Shown here piece by piece: positions 35,649-44,820 of a stretch of 64,000 bases of DNA. Made by a program: the position numbers and the translations under genes. The notes beneath the pieces were generated by a model. The model was not told the DNA's origin and did no database searches. It worked only from the letters and a program-made list of their open reading frames with translations. Within the stretch, counting starts at the first letter, position 1. Every line of letters starts with the position of its first letter. Origin of the DNA: Metabacillus crassostreae (GTDB lineage: Bacteria; Bacillota; Bacilli; Bacillales; Bacillaceae); assembly GCF_016908395.1 (NCBI RefSeq), contig NZ_JAFBDU010000001.1, positions 372,001 through 436,000 on the forward strand, in the 5' to 3' direction.

Positions 35649-35804
35649 GTGCAAACTTCAGTACTAATTGTTTTATTAATCATATTATTGTTAATCTCAA
35701 AAAAGAGAAAAAGAGACAGTATGAAAACCACTTTTAAGAAGTTGGCATTTGGTTTAATTATAACAATAATTACTATAAATATAGTGTTCGAAATTATAAT
35801 GTAA
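35649..35804 (+). CDS. 51-residue membrane protein
   Basis: GTG start with GAGGTG 5-6 bases upstream. A short hydrophobic segment (about 3-16), a strongly basic stretch SKKRKRD, then a second transmembrane helix (about 33-50). Not recognised. Confidence 0.5.
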   Translation: MQTSVLIVLLIILLLISKKRKRDSMKTTFKKLAFGLIITIITINIVFEIIM

Positions 35805-35982
35805 GTGTTAAAGAATTATTTTAGTAAAGGGTAAGAATTTAAAAGAAATTTAGATATCAAGCGGAAATAAGTTAAAATATGCCATAGAAACTTTTTAAGC
35901 TAATTATGGTAAGAATGGTTTATCAATCATTCTTATCTTACAATTAATTAATATTGATACCTAGAAGGGACGAATAAAACCA

Positions 35983-36690
35983 ATGGATTTCGAAACAGTT
36001 ATGCAAGAGCTTGAGGCATTAGGTAAGGAACGAACGAAAAAAATATACATATCCAATGGAGCACATGACCCTCTTTTTGGTGTAGCAACAGGTGCTATGA
36101 AACCAATCGCAAAGAAAATAAAAATAAATCAACCTTTAGCCGAAGAGCTTTATGCTACAGGTAACTATGATGCGATGTATTTTGCAGGTATAATTGCAGA
36201 CCCAAAAGCAATGACTGAGTCGGATTTTGAACGTTGGATTGAAGCAGCATATTTTTATATGCTATCTGATTATGTGGTAGCTGTAACATTAGCTGAGTCA
36301 GAGCTTGCACAAAGCATTTCCGATGATTGGATTGCAAGTGGTCAGGAGTTGAAAATGTCAGCGGGGTGGAGTTGTTACTGTTGGTTATTAGGAAATCGAC
36401 CAGACAATGAATTTTCTGAAAGCAAGATTTCCCAAATGCTCGATACTGTTAAAAATGAAATTCATAATTCTCCAGAACGAACGAAATCAGCTATGAATAA
36501 TTTTTTATATACTGTAGGGATTTCCTATTTACCACTAAATGAAAAAGCGATTGAGACTGCAAAAGAAGTAGGTACAGTAGAGATAAAGCGGGTAAATAAA
36601 AAAAGCAGCTTACTAAATGCTTACGAAAGTATTCAAAAAGACATGGATAAAGGAAGACTAGGTTTCAAACGGAAGTATGTTAGATGCTAA
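35983..36690 (+). CDS. DNA alkylation repair protein (AlkD-like)
   Basis: The 235-residue protein is built of HEAT-like helical repeats. Typical elements are DPLFGVATGAMKPIAKKI, ELYATGNYDAMYFAGII and SDYVVAVTLAESELAQ, then KSAMNNFLYTVG. The family (PF08713) holds DNA glycosylases that remove alkylated purines without flipping the base, though the exact catalytic Asp/Trp set of AlkD is not obvious in this member. No clear ribosome binding site. Base composition and reading bias look like a well-adapted gene. Confidence 0.8.
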   Translation: MDFETVMQELEALGKERTKKIYISNGAHDPLFGVATGAMKPIAKKIKINQPLAEELYATGNYDAMYFAGIIADPKAMTESDFERWIEAAYFYMLSDYVVAVTLAESELAQSISDDWIASGQELKMSAGWSCYCWLLGNRPDNEFSESKISQMLDTVKNEIHNSPERTKSAMNNFLYTVGISYLPLNEKAIETAKEVGTVEIKRVNKKSSLLNAYESIQKDMDKGRLGFKRKYVRC

Positions 36691-36784
36691 AATTTCAGCT
36701 GTAAATAAAAGTATTGATCTAAGGAAGTTTTACGCTTATTTTGTTAAAGACATTGAACTAAGCGAGGAACAAGAGATTTTAAAG

Positions 36785-36822
36785 AAGAGCATCATTATAT
36801 AAATGAATTGCTCTTTTTTTTC
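36785..36822 (+). terminator. Intrinsic terminator
   Basis: AAGAGCA / TGCTCTT with an inner loop of 17-18 bases and a run of eight T lies about 95 bases after the AlkD-like gene. Confidence 0.6.
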
Positions 36823-36860
36823 TCTAAACATTTGTTCTTTTTATATTTTACGTATTAAAC

Positions 36861-37010
36861 AGTTTAGGGTTGATTGGAGCGAAAGGTGCGAGACTCCTGC
36901 GGGAGGAGTGGACAGGTGAGATCCCACAGGCGCTTTGCGCCGAGGAAGCTCACCGTCCACCCCGCGGAAAGCGAGCTACCTGTAGCGCAAATCAACCTTC
37001 CCTAAAACTT
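36861..37010. repeat. GC-rich palindromic intergenic repeat (REP-like)
   Basis: About 140 bp with strikingly higher GC content than the surroundings. Its ends are inverted repeats, GTTGATT at 36869 and AATCAAC at 36990, and inner blocks such as GAGACTCCTGCGGGAG and ACAGGCGCTTTGCGCC form local hairpins. This sequence family is familiar from many Bacillaceae intergenic spaces. It encodes nothing visible and may form a large cruciform. Confidence 0.75.
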
Positions 37011-37093
37011 TTTTTACAGTATTAAAGTTTATGAAAACAGCTTATCAACTAGAATAATGTTGTCTAATCACATTTATTTATGGAGGATTATCA

Positions 37094-37525
37094 ATGGATA
37101 TAAGAGAAGCTTCAATAAACGATGTTGCTGGATTAGTTACATTAATGGCTGAACTTGGTTATCCAACTTCAGTCGATTCATTTCGAACCAGATTCAATGC
37201 TATTTTAACAAATCAGAACTACTATACATTAGTCGCTGAATTAGATGGAAAACTTGTTGGTATGGCAGGCTTATGTATAGGCTTGTTTTATGAATATGAT
37301 GGGTCTTATGTTCGTATTGTAGCTTTTGTTGTGGAAACTACTTACAGAAGAAAAGGGATAGGTAAAAGATTAATTCATGAAGCGGAAATTTGGGCGAGGA
37401 AGCAAGGAGCTATTGCAATTGGTTTAAATAGCGGTAATCGTGAAGAGAGGAAGAGTGCTCATCAATTCTACCTTAATATGGGATATAAAGATAACAGTAT
37501 TGGGTTCTCAAAGAGTCTAGTTTAA
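37094..37525 (+). CDS. GNAT-family N-acetyltransferase
   Basis: A compact 143-residue GNAT. VAFVVETTYRRKGIGKRLIHEA is motif A with R-R-K-G-I-G-K, and HQFYLNMGYKDN gives motif B. The start MDIREASINDVAGL is a standard first strand and helix. GGAGG lies 8 bases before the ATG. Likely an aminoglycoside- or small-molecule-type acetyltransferase of unknown substrate. Confidence 0.85.
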   Translation: MDIREASINDVAGLVTLMAELGYPTSVDSFRTRFNAILTNQNYYTLVAELDGKLVGMAGLCIGLFYEYDGSYVRIVAFVVETTYRRKGIGKRLIHEAEIWARKQGAIAIGLNSGNREERKSAHQFYLNMGYKDNSIGFSKSLV

Positions 37526-37656
37526 AAGAATAACAGTAAAAGATTATTATTGAGTAATGAAGTGCAATCTTGATACGATGATAAGCCTTCATTCTTTATT
37601 AAGGTTAAGTTAATTCTATATGAAAATATTAAACAAAACAGAAGGAATGACTTCAA

Positions 37657-38187
37657 TTGATATATCAGTTATTTTATAGAATGACAGTTGTTTTAATTTT
37701 GTTTACTATTGTTTATCAAACTACTGTTTATGCTAATTCTTCGTGGAATTGGCTTACTGATAGCCCTAAAAAATTTTTACCTTATGCTATATTGTTAACT
37801 CTTGTCATTGAAATAGTAGCAATAGTGTTTCTTGGTAGACTAAAAAGCAGTTTCTCCTTAAAAATAAAGGGAACTTTAATTATTATTATTGCTAACATTG
37901 CATCGTTTCTACTTCCTTATATTTATAGAACAATAGAAATTGAAAGCTTTTATTCAGAAGGATGGAATGTAGCATGGCATCTAGCTTTCACAAGTGGTCC
38001 TTATTATATTGTTTTATTAGGATTTCTTTTTCTAACTATTTCAATTGAAGTTCCAATAATTTATTTATACCTTAAGAAACATACTGAACGTTTTCGTGTG
38101 CTCTTATCAGTAATTATCATCGTTAACATAGTAACAACACTTATTGTTGCTGTAATGGAAAGAATGATGTTTTATGGTCAGTGGTAG
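37657..38187 (+). CDS. Multi-pass membrane protein
   Basis: 176 residues with about five hydrophobic helices (5-23, 42-62, 68-86, 112-133, 145-166). The segment ANSSWNWLTDSPKK after the first helix is probably extracellular. TTG start with GAAGGA 11-12 bases upstream. No family recognised. Confidence 0.6.
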   Translation: MIYQLFYRMTVVLILFTIVYQTTVYANSSWNWLTDSPKKFLPYAILLTLVIEIVAIVFLGRLKSSFSLKIKGTLIIIIANIASFLLPYIYRTIEIESFYSEGWNVAWHLAFTSGPYYIVLLGFLFLTISIEVPIIYLYLKKHTERFRVLLSVIIIVNIVTTLIVAVMERMMFYGQW

Positions 38188-38259
38188 ATAATTTAAAAAA
38201 GAGTAAATGTTTTGAAACTAATATGCTTTTAGTATTGAAAAGCTATAGGAGTGAGAATG

Positions 38260-38475
38260 ATGAATAAAAAATCTCAAAGAAAACGACTTATTACATGGGG
38301 ACTTATCATCATGTTGTTAATAGCACCAATTTTATCTTGGCTAATTGGAATTATTTACGGTGTAAGTGTTGGAAGTGGTTTTGCTGCTGGAGGGTTAATG
38401 GTTATACTGTTTCCAATTATTTTTGTTGTAGGATTAGTAATGTTGATCAAAGGTTTTATGAAGCCAAAACATTAA
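38260..38475 (+). CDS. Small two-helix membrane protein
   Basis: 71 residues: basic start NKKSQRKRLI, helices at about 11-33 and 42-64 with a Gly-rich turn, and a Lys-rich end. ATG 38260 has AGGAG 7-8 bases upstream; 38257 is possible. Confidence 0.55.
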   Translation: MNKKSQRKRLITWGLIIMLLIAPILSWLIGIIYGVSVGSGFAAGGLMVILFPIIFVVGLVMLIKGFMKPKH

Positions 38476-38579
38476 AATGACTTCAGGTAAAAGATGCGCT
38501 TGCACAATAAAGAAGATAACAGTTCTTTTACTTTAGCAGAATTTACATATGATGAAAATTAGTAGAAGTGAGGAGTATG

Positions 38580-38981
38580 ATGAAACAAATTACAGTTTTT
38601 TTATGTTCTTTACTCATTATAGTAGGCTGTAATCAAAGTAGTGGTGTTCAACAAAATACTGAATTAGAGAAATCAATTTATCAAATAGTAGAGGACAAAA
38701 ATAATAGTGAAATTAGAATAGATTCTTTGACAAGCTTTAACTGGGATAAAGCAATAGTCTTTCCACCTTATACTTCACAAGAAACGATGAATGAAAAGTT
38801 AGGTGGGGATTATAAAGACCCAAGTGGTATAGGTAGTAGAGATGATATCTATTTATTGGTTTTCCTTTATGAAGATAACGTTGTTCAATACGCAGAAATA
38901 CAACGTCAACGATCTGACTTTTCTGTAAAAGAACTTTCTCCTTCTAATGATTTAATAAAGATTATAAGGTATGAAAAATAA
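38580..38981 (+). CDS. Lipoprotein of unknown function
   Basis: 133 residues with a lipoprotein signal whose lipobox is I-V-G-C (Cys at about 17). The mature domain has SLTSFNWDKAIVFPPYTSQETMN and VFLYEDNVVQYAEI, a pattern seen in several Bacillus lipoproteins of unknown role. The start has GAGGAG nearby; ATG 38577 and 38580 are both possible. Confidence 0.65.
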   Translation: MKQITVFLCSLLIIVGCNQSSGVQQNTELEKSIYQIVEDKNNSEIRIDSLTSFNWDKAIVFPPYTSQETMNEKLGGDYKDPSGIGSRDDIYLLVFLYEDNVVQYAEIQRQRSDFSVKELSPSNDLIKIIRYEK

Positions 38982-39077
38982 TTTCTATTTCCGAAGTTTA
39001 GAAGTTGTCAGTTAAGTGTTTAACCATTTCTTAAAACTTGAAGTTTTCTTTTGTTGCACGATCAATGGAGGTGTATG

Positions 39078-39164
39078 ATGGATAAATCTATAAATGGAAT
39101 ACTTGCAGGCTATGTTGTTTTAACAAGTATTGATAAAAAGAACAAATTACAGGAAGATATATAA
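39078..39164 (+). CDS. Doubtful 28-codon open frame, perhaps a gene remnant
   Basis: A good GGAGGTG site stands before two in-frame ATG codons, but the frame ends after 28 codons (Met-Asp-Lys-Ser ... Glu-Asp-Ile). The following sequence keeps a coding-like look in another frame, so it may be the start of a broken gene. Not recognised. Confidence 0.3.
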   Translation: MDKSINGILAGYVVLTSIDKKNKLQEDI

Positions 39165-39298
39165 GAATGATTTATTAGCTTTTCCTGTTACTATTGTTCT
39201 CTAAATCTCTAATTCTAGCACCTACCAGAGGGTTTGTTGAAGAAATTGAAAGAAAATGTACAACTTATAAGCATTGAGATATGGGGGAACGAATGTAA

Positions 39299-39511
39299 GT
39301 GAGGAAGAAAACCAAAGAAGAGAATCCAACAGTAACGATAATCTTTAGTATTGTGGGGATATTATTAGGGTTAAGCGGTGTTTATTACATAATTAATGAT
39401 CAAGGATTATATGATATTTTAATGGGAACCGCGCTTGTCATCACGGGTTTTATAGGTGGGATTTTAGGTTTTTTACAATATTCGCAAAATAAAAAAAGTA
39501 GCAAGAATTAA
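39299..39511 (+). CDS. Small two-helix membrane protein
   Basis: 70 residues: basic-acidic start, helices at about 12-29 and 36-58, and a KKSSKN tail. GTG start with GGGGAACG 8-12 bases upstream. No family recognised. Confidence 0.55.
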   Translation: MRKKTKEENPTVTIIFSIVGILLGLSGVYYIINDQGLYDILMGTALVITGFIGGILGFLQYSQNKKSSKN

Positions 39512-39603
39512 ATTTTCACCTGAAGTCTTCAACTTCACTATTTAAACTACATAACCAATAATTATTTTTAGATAAACGACTATTAGTAGGAGGAGATTTT
39601 AAC

Positions 39604-40185
39604 ATGACAGAAAATGATAAAAATTTAGCTAACAACGAATTGTCACTACAGCAGCGTGAAGAATTACTTGTGGCATTGAAAGCACGCTTTGAGAAAAATA
39701 TGCACCGACATAAAGAAATTGAATGGACTAAAATTCAATCGAAATTAGAAGCAAATACTGACAAACTGTGGTCGTTAAATGAAATGGAAAGCACAGGCGG
39801 TGAGCCAGATGTTGTTGGTTATGACAAAAAAATGGATGAATACATTTTTTATGATTGTTCAGCGGAGAGTCCTAAAGGTCGCAGAAGCGTTTGTTATGAC
39901 CGCAAAGCATTAGACGCAAGGAAGAAACATAAACCAGAAAATAGTGCTATGGATATGGCAGCTGCCATGGGAATTGAACTGTTAAACGAAGGTCAATATC
40001 GAGAGTTACAGAAACTTGAAGCTTTCGACTTGAAAACGTCTAGCTGGGTGCAAACACCGCCGGATATCAGAGAACGTGGTGGTGCACTTTTTTGTGATTG
40101 TCGTTATGGACATGTATTTGTTTATCATAATGGTGCTGACTCCTATTATGGAGCTAGAGGATTTCGAGGGTCGCTAAAGGTCTAA
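39604..40185 (+). CDS. DUF4256-like protein
   Basis: The 193-residue soluble protein matches DUF4256: QREELLVALKARFEKNM, LWSLNEMESTGGEPDVVGYD, YIFYDCSAESPKGRRSVCYD, AAAMGIELLNEGQYRELQ, DLKTSSWVQTP, and a C-terminal FCDCRYGHVFVYHNGA. The family is widespread and unassigned. AGGAGGAG precedes the ATG. It directly precedes the Bce-type operon but is probably a separate unit. Confidence 0.8.
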   Translation: MTENDKNLANNELSLQQREELLVALKARFEKNMHRHKEIEWTKIQSKLEANTDKLWSLNEMESTGGEPDVVGYDKKMDEYIFYDCSAESPKGRRSVCYDRKALDARKKHKPENSAMDMAAAMGIELLNEGQYRELQKLEAFDLKTSSWVQTPPDIRERGGALFCDCRYGHVFVYHNGADSYYGARGFRGSLKV

Positions 40186-40225
40186 TCTTTTGAACTAAAC
40201 TCTAATGATACTAAGGGGAATTGAC

Positions 40226-40924
40226 ATGGATCAAAGAATATTGCTAGTGGAAGATGAAGAGGATATATCCAATCTATTAAAAATCTATCTATATGATGGG
40301 GGATACATAGTGGATTTCTTTCATAATGGGCAGGATGCCTTGAATCATATTGAAACACATAAGCAAGAATATGATTTAGCGATTCTGGATGTTATGGTAC
40401 CTGGGATAAACGGTTTTGATTTATGCAGGAAAATTCGAGAGAAGTATTTTTATCCTATCATTATGTTAACCGCTAAAATAGAGGATATTGATAAAATAAC
40501 AGGGTTAACACTTGGCGCAGATGACTATATAACAAAGCCGTTCAATCCTCTTGAAGTAATGGCAAGAGTGAAGACACAATTGCGCAGATATAAACGCTAT
40601 AACGAACATTCAGTTAAAGAAAAAGTGAATGAGTATGATTTTAGGGGTCTTAAAATCAATAAAGCTACTCACACCTGCTCCTTATTCGGTGAGACAGTCG
40701 ACTTAACACCAATCGAATTCTCAATTTTATGGTATTTATCAGAAAATCAAGGAAGAGTGATACCTTCTGAAGAGCTTTTTGAAAATGTATGGGGAGAAAA
40801 ATTTATAGAAAACAATAATACTGTTATGGCTCATATTGCAAGATTACGTGAGAAACTAAAGGAACCTTTCAAAAAGCCAAAGTTTATTAAAACAGTGTGG
40901 GGAGTAGGGTATAAGCTTGAATAA
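40226..40924 (+). CDS. OmpR-family response regulator (VanR/BceR-like)
   Basis: The receiver domain has its acidic pocket (VEDEED), phosphoacceptor Asp55 in AILDVMVPG, Thr in MLTAK and Lys in ITKPFNP. A trans_reg_C winged helix (about 140-230) follows, with LTPIEFSILWYLSENQGRV. ATG 40226 has AAGGGGA 6-7 bases upstream. It overlaps the kinase gene by 8 bases and heads a five-gene set with a BceAB-type transporter, so it most likely activates that transporter in response to a cell-wall antibiotic. Confidence 0.9.
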   Translation: MDQRILLVEDEEDISNLLKIYLYDGGYIVDFFHNGQDALNHIETHKQEYDLAILDVMVPGINGFDLCRKIREKYFYPIIMLTAKIEDIDKITGLTLGADDYITKPFNPLEVMARVKTQLRRYKRYNEHSVKEKVNEYDFRGLKINKATHTCSLFGETVDLTPIEFSILWYLSENQGRVIPSEELFENVWGEKFIENNNTVMAHIARLREKLKEPFKKPKFIKTVWGVGYKLE

Positions 40925-41999
40925 AAAAGCGAAGCAAAAACAAATTGCTAAATATATGATCGCAAGGTTCATTATATATACTCTTTCTTCCTTTACTCTT
41001 ATCTCTATTTTGTCTTTTATTATCATAATGTTAACAGATAACCAAATTTTTACAGGTGATTTTGGAAATGGTATAAAATGGATTAGTGATCGAATATTTG
41101 TTATTGCTCTATTTATGTTTGTTGTTAGTATCTTTCTAATTTTTATTTTTCAATACAGTCAGATGATCAGGTATACTGCTACTTTATCAGCTACCATTGA
41201 AACAATAAATTTAGAGAAAAAGCATGATTTACAGCTACCTGCGATATTTAAGAGCGTTGAAGAAGGTATTCAAAGATTACAAACAGAGCTTATGGAAAAA
41301 GAACGAATAGCAAGAGAAGCAGAGCAACGGAAGAATGATTTAATTGTTTATTTAGCACATGATTTGAAAACACCTATTTCATCGATTATTGGATATTTGA
41401 TCCTGCTTCGAGATGAGAAAAATATTTCAGAAGAGATGTATCAAAAATTTACTAATGTTGCGATAACAAATGCAGAGCGCTTAGATGATTTAATAGATGA
41501 ATTTTTTGAGATTACTCGCTTTAATTTATCTAATGTTTCATTAAATTACAGCAAAGTAAATATTAGCTTCATGCTTGAACAATTGTGTTTTGAGTTTCAG
41601 CCAACACTTCAAACTAAAAACATAACGTATCAATTACAAGGAAATAAGAACGTAGAGATCGTTTGCGATGCCAATAAAATTCAACGAGTATTTGATAATC
41701 TGATTAGTAATGCTGTTCACTATAGCTTTGAAAATAGCCAAATGGCTATTTCTATCAAAGAAGATGCTGATACTGTGGTGGTTCAATTTAGTAATGAATG
41801 TTACCCAGTTGATCAAGAAAAGCTAAGTCGTATTTTCGAACAATTTTATCGGTTAGATACATCTAGATCTACTAGAGATGGGGGTACTGGCTTAGGTTTA
41901 GCCATTGCAAAGCAAATTGTTGAGCAGCATAAAGGTACTATTACAGCTGCAAGTGTGAACCAAAAAATCACATTTACAGTGAGCCTTCCACGATCGTAA
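40917..41999 (+). CDS. Sensor histidine kinase, intramembrane-sensing type
   Basis: 360 residues. Two transmembrane helices (about 15-40 and 60-80) enclose only about 20 extracellular residues, as in BceS-type kinases that sense through their partner permease. His148 lies in LAHDLKTPISS; N, G1 and G2 boxes of the ATPase domain follow (DNLISNAVHY, TGLGLAIAKQIVEQH). TTG start overlaps the regulator stop. The catalytic part resembles VanS. Confidence 0.9.
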   Translation: MNKKAKQKQIAKYMIARFIIYTLSSFTLISILSFIIIMLTDNQIFTGDFGNGIKWISDRIFVIALFMFVVSIFLIFIFQYSQMIRYTATLSATIETINLEKKHDLQLPAIFKSVEEGIQRLQTELMEKERIAREAEQRKNDLIVYLAHDLKTPISSIIGYLILLRDEKNISEEMYQKFTNVAITNAERLDDLIDEFFEITRFNLSNVSLNYSKVNISFMLEQLCFEFQPTLQTKNITYQLQGNKNVEIVCDANKIQRVFDNLISNAVHYSFENSQMAISIKEDADTVVVQFSNECYPVDQEKLSRIFEQFYRLDTSRSTRDGGTGLGLAIAKQIVEQHKGTITAASVNQKITFTVSLPRS

Positions 42000-42050
42000 G
42001 GTTTTCGTAAGAATTTTAGAAGAAAAAGAGAAGATTATTGTTATATAGCG
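41995..42050 (+). promoter_or_regulatory. Direct-repeat operator and candidate promoter between kinase and transporter
   Basis: CGTAAG occurs at 41995 and again at 42006, one 11-bp period apart, a common geometry for OmpR-family regulators. A TTATAT box lies about 30 bases further at 42041, so the repeat would sit just upstream of -35. The first repeat overlaps the kinase stop codon. Confidence 0.45.
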
Positions 42051-42059
42051 CAAATAAAC

Positions 42060-42115
42060 AACACCTTTGTTTTCAGTATGATAAATGTACTGGAACAAAG
42101 GTGTTTTTATTTTAT
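42060..42115 (+). terminator. Strong terminator hairpin just upstream of the ABC transporter gene
   Basis: AACACCTTTGTT / AACAAAGGTGTT, extended by CAGTA / TACTG, with an apical loop of about 9 bases and a T-rich tract. The ribosome binding site of the ATPase gene starts within 12 bases after it. Any promoter for that gene must lie before the hairpin, so it either ends the regulator-kinase transcript or works as an attenuator. Confidence 0.75.
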
Positions 42116-42128
42116 TGGAGGGCTAAAG

Positions 42129-42890
42129 ATGGAAATTTTAAACGTTCAGAATGTGACAAAGGTATATAAACCAAGGTTAGGTGCTAAGGTTGAGGCATTG
42201 GTAGATATAAATTTCACCGTCAAAAAAGGTGAATATATTGCGATTATGGGAGAATCAGGCTCTGGCAAGACTACTTTGCTAAATATTTTAGCGTCCTTGG
42301 ATGATGTCACAGAAGGAGAAGTGATGCTAGAGGGAGTGAATTATCAATCTATAAAAAATGAAGAACTGGCTGCATTTCGTCGAAAACATTTAGGATTTGT
42401 TTTTCAGGATTTTAATTTGCTGGATCAATTTAACTTAAAGGATAATATTTTTCTTCCATTAGTACTGGCTAATAAATCAGTAAAAGAAATGAATGAAAAG
42501 GTAATACAAATAGCAGAAACGTTAGGAATAGATCATGTCTTGGATAAATATCCTTACGAGGTTTCGGGAGGACAGCAGCAAAGGGCTGCAGTTGCACGCG
42601 CTTTAATTACTTCACCGAGCTTGATTTTAGCAGATGAACCTACTGGTGCACTAGATTCTCGTTCAGCAAACGAGCTATTAGATTTATTATCGAAATTTCA
42701 TGAAAGTGGGCAAACAATCATTATGGTAACACATAGTGTGTATGCAGCAAGTAAAGCGAGTCGTGTGCTTTTCATTAAAGACGGAAAAATAATCAGTGAA
42801 ATTCGTAAATCATATGTAGGAGAAGATTTAACACAGCAAATTTTCAACATGCAATCGTCTGCAGTTGCGAAAAGGAGTCACAATGAATAA
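42129..42890 (+). CDS. ABC transporter ATP-binding protein (BceA-like)
   Basis: 253 residues. Walker A GESGSGKTT (41-49), Q-loop VFQDFNLLDQ, signature VSGGQQQR (145-152), Walker B LILADEPTGALD and the H-loop MVTHS. It belongs to the LolD/MacB/BceA subgroup. ATG 42129 has TGGAGG 6-7 bases upstream; the longer upstream frame is inside the hairpin. Its stop overlaps the permease start by 8 bases (ATGAATAA). Confidence 0.92.
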   Translation: MEILNVQNVTKVYKPRLGAKVEALVDINFTVKKGEYIAIMGESGSGKTTLLNILASLDDVTEGEVMLEGVNYQSIKNEELAAFRRKHLGFVFQDFNLLDQFNLKDNIFLPLVLANKSVKEMNEKVIQIAETLGIDHVLDKYPYEVSGGQQQRAAVARALITSPSLILADEPTGALDSRSANELLDLLSKFHESGQTIIMVTHSVYAASKASRVLFIKDGKIISEIRKSYVGEDLTQQIFNMQSSAVAKRSHNE

Positions 42891-44808
42891 CAAACTATAC
42901 TTTAAATTAGCTGCTACAAACATAAAAAATAATCGACTAATGTTTCTTCCTTATATCGTAACCTGCATTGTCATTGTTGCTTTATTTTATACGATTAACA
43001 ACTTAGTAAATGCAGAAGCGCTAAAATCAATATCTGGTGGAAACTTCACAATCGACGTGATGAAATTTGGAAGCATATTGTTTACTGTTCTTTCCCTGCT
43101 TTTCTTAATATACACAAATAGCTTTATTTTTAAAAGACGGAAGAAGGAAATTGGTCTTTATAATTTATTAGGCTTAGAGAAAAAGCATATTAAAAAAATA
43201 TTGCTGATTGAAAACTGGATGCTTGCATTCATCACGATTTTTATCGGTATTTTAATGGGTACAATGTTCAATCAAATTGTCGGTAAAGCTATGTCAAGCT
43301 TGATGAATGTGTCGTTAACAGTAAACGCAATTTCGTTATCTGCAATGATCAAAACAATTGCAACCTATATGATTTTCTTTTTCATTATTCATTTAAGTAA
43401 CATAAAGCAAATTCATTCTATTCGAGTTATTGAATTAATGAAGGGTGCTCAAGTAGGAGAAGTCGAGCCAAAAGCAAAGTTTGTTTGGGCGTTGCTTGGT
43501 GGCATTAGTCTAATAACTGGATATATTTTATCTTTTAAAGTAAATAATCCAAAAGATGATTTTAATGTGATGTTTATGGCCATAATCTTTGTCATTGTTG
43601 CATCATATCTACTTTTTATTGCAATCAGTATCGTCGTCTTAAAAATTCTTCGTAAAAATGATGGCTTTTACTATAACAAAAAGTATTTCACATTGATTTC
43701 AACGCTGCTTTACCGCATGAAACTCAATGCAGTTGGTTTAGCAAATATTGCTGTTTTAAGTACGGCTACCTTGATTGTCATGACAACGACAGTTTCATTA
43801 TATTTTGGTGTTGATAAAGAGCTTAACAATGCATTTCAATATGATGTATCTATTCAAAATACAGTAGAAAATCAAGCGAATCAAAAAGAGCTTCAAGATT
43901 TTATTGATAGTAATAAGGAGCGTTTTGGTATCGAAATTAAATCCGCGACATCCTATCGTGGCGGAAAGTATGCTGCAGATTTGACAGGAGATGAAAAGGA
44001 AGAATTTTTTCTACTTTTACCTCTTGAGGATTTTAATAAGCTAACAAAAAGAAATCTATCTTTAGCTGCAAACGAAGTGCTACTCCTAGAAGATGAAGTA
44101 ACAGCAAAATTAAAAAGTATCACAGTAGAGGATACTTCATTTGATGTAAAAGATACAGTAAAAGATCTTCCAATCGATAGTTCATTAGCGGATAGTGTAG
44201 ATGCTAATTGGATGTTTGTGATCGCACCGTTAACTGGAGATTTGGCTCATAAAGTTGGCTTAGAAAATCCCATTGTTTTTACTATGTTCCAAGATTTTAA
44301 TATACAGGGCAGTACAAATGCAGTAAATGAATTTTCTCATGAGATTGCAAAAAAAGCTGAATCTATAGGAAATGTAGATGTTTCATCAAAATCAATTTAC
44401 AGAGAAACCTTATTAGTGCGTTATGGTAGCTTATTGTTTTTAGGTATGTTAATCAGCACAATATTATTTGCTGAAACAGCGCTAATGATTTTTTATAAGC
44501 AGATTACAGAAGGCTATGATGATCGTAAGCGATTTTCGATAATGAAAAAAGTAGGTATGAGTGAAAAGGAAATAAGTCAAACAATTAGAAAACAAACGCT
44601 TATTATGTTTTTTGCACCGCTTGCAGTTGCGCTTATACATTTAACAGTTGGGCTACAGCTTGTGACGAATATCATTGGTATTGCTATTGAAGATATGGGG
44701 CTAATTGTACTAGGTAGTGCTGTTTGTGCAGCTATCATTTATACCATCATATATGGTGTAACATTTATATTTACAGAAAAAAGCTATAAAAAAATTGTGG
44801 AGCAATAG
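42883..44808 (+). CDS. BceB-type ABC transporter permease (antimicrobial peptide detoxification)
   Basis: The 641-residue protein has the ten-helix plan of BceB: four to six N-terminal helices, then a large extracellular domain of about 200 residues between helices near 305-325 and 515-540 (starting VDKELNNAFQYDVSIQ), and a C-terminal FtsX segment. An R-K-K-E-I-G-L-Y motif follows TM2. Such permeases free lipid II-cycle intermediates from peptide antibiotics and signal to the partner kinase. The ATG overlaps the ATPase stop. Confidence 0.9.
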   Translation: MNNKLYFKLAATNIKNNRLMFLPYIVTCIVIVALFYTINNLVNAEALKSISGGNFTIDVMKFGSILFTVLSLLFLIYTNSFIFKRRKKEIGLYNLLGLEKKHIKKILLIENWMLAFITIFIGILMGTMFNQIVGKAMSSLMNVSLTVNAISLSAMIKTIATYMIFFFIIHLSNIKQIHSIRVIELMKGAQVGEVEPKAKFVWALLGGISLITGYILSFKVNNPKDDFNVMFMAIIFVIVASYLLFIAISIVVLKILRKNDGFYYNKKYFTLISTLLYRMKLNAVGLANIAVLSTATLIVMTTTVSLYFGVDKELNNAFQYDVSIQNTVENQANQKELQDFIDSNKERFGIEIKSATSYRGGKYAADLTGDEKEEFFLLLPLEDFNKLTKRNLSLAANEVLLLEDEVTAKLKSITVEDTSFDVKDTVKDLPIDSSLADSVDANWMFVIAPLTGDLAHKVGLENPIVFTMFQDFNIQGSTNAVNEFSHEIAKKAESIGNVDVSSKSIYRETLLVRYGSLLFLGMLISTILFAETALMIFYKQITEGYDDRKRFSIMKKVGMSEKEISQTIRKQTLIMFFAPLAVALIHLTVGLQLVTNIIGIAIEDMGLIVLGSAVCAAIIYTIIYGVTFIFTEKSYKKIVEQ

Positions 44809-44820
44809 AGGAGAATAACA

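Noticed and set aside
35910-35935. TAAGAATG / CATTCTTA hairpin
   Set aside because: No T tract and no gene end close by; may be an operator for the AlkD-like gene, but nothing else supports it.
36677-36802. 41-codon frame overlapping the end of the AlkD-like gene
   Set aside because: It overlaps the gene by 14 bases and runs into the terminator hairpin, with only a weak GGAAG site.
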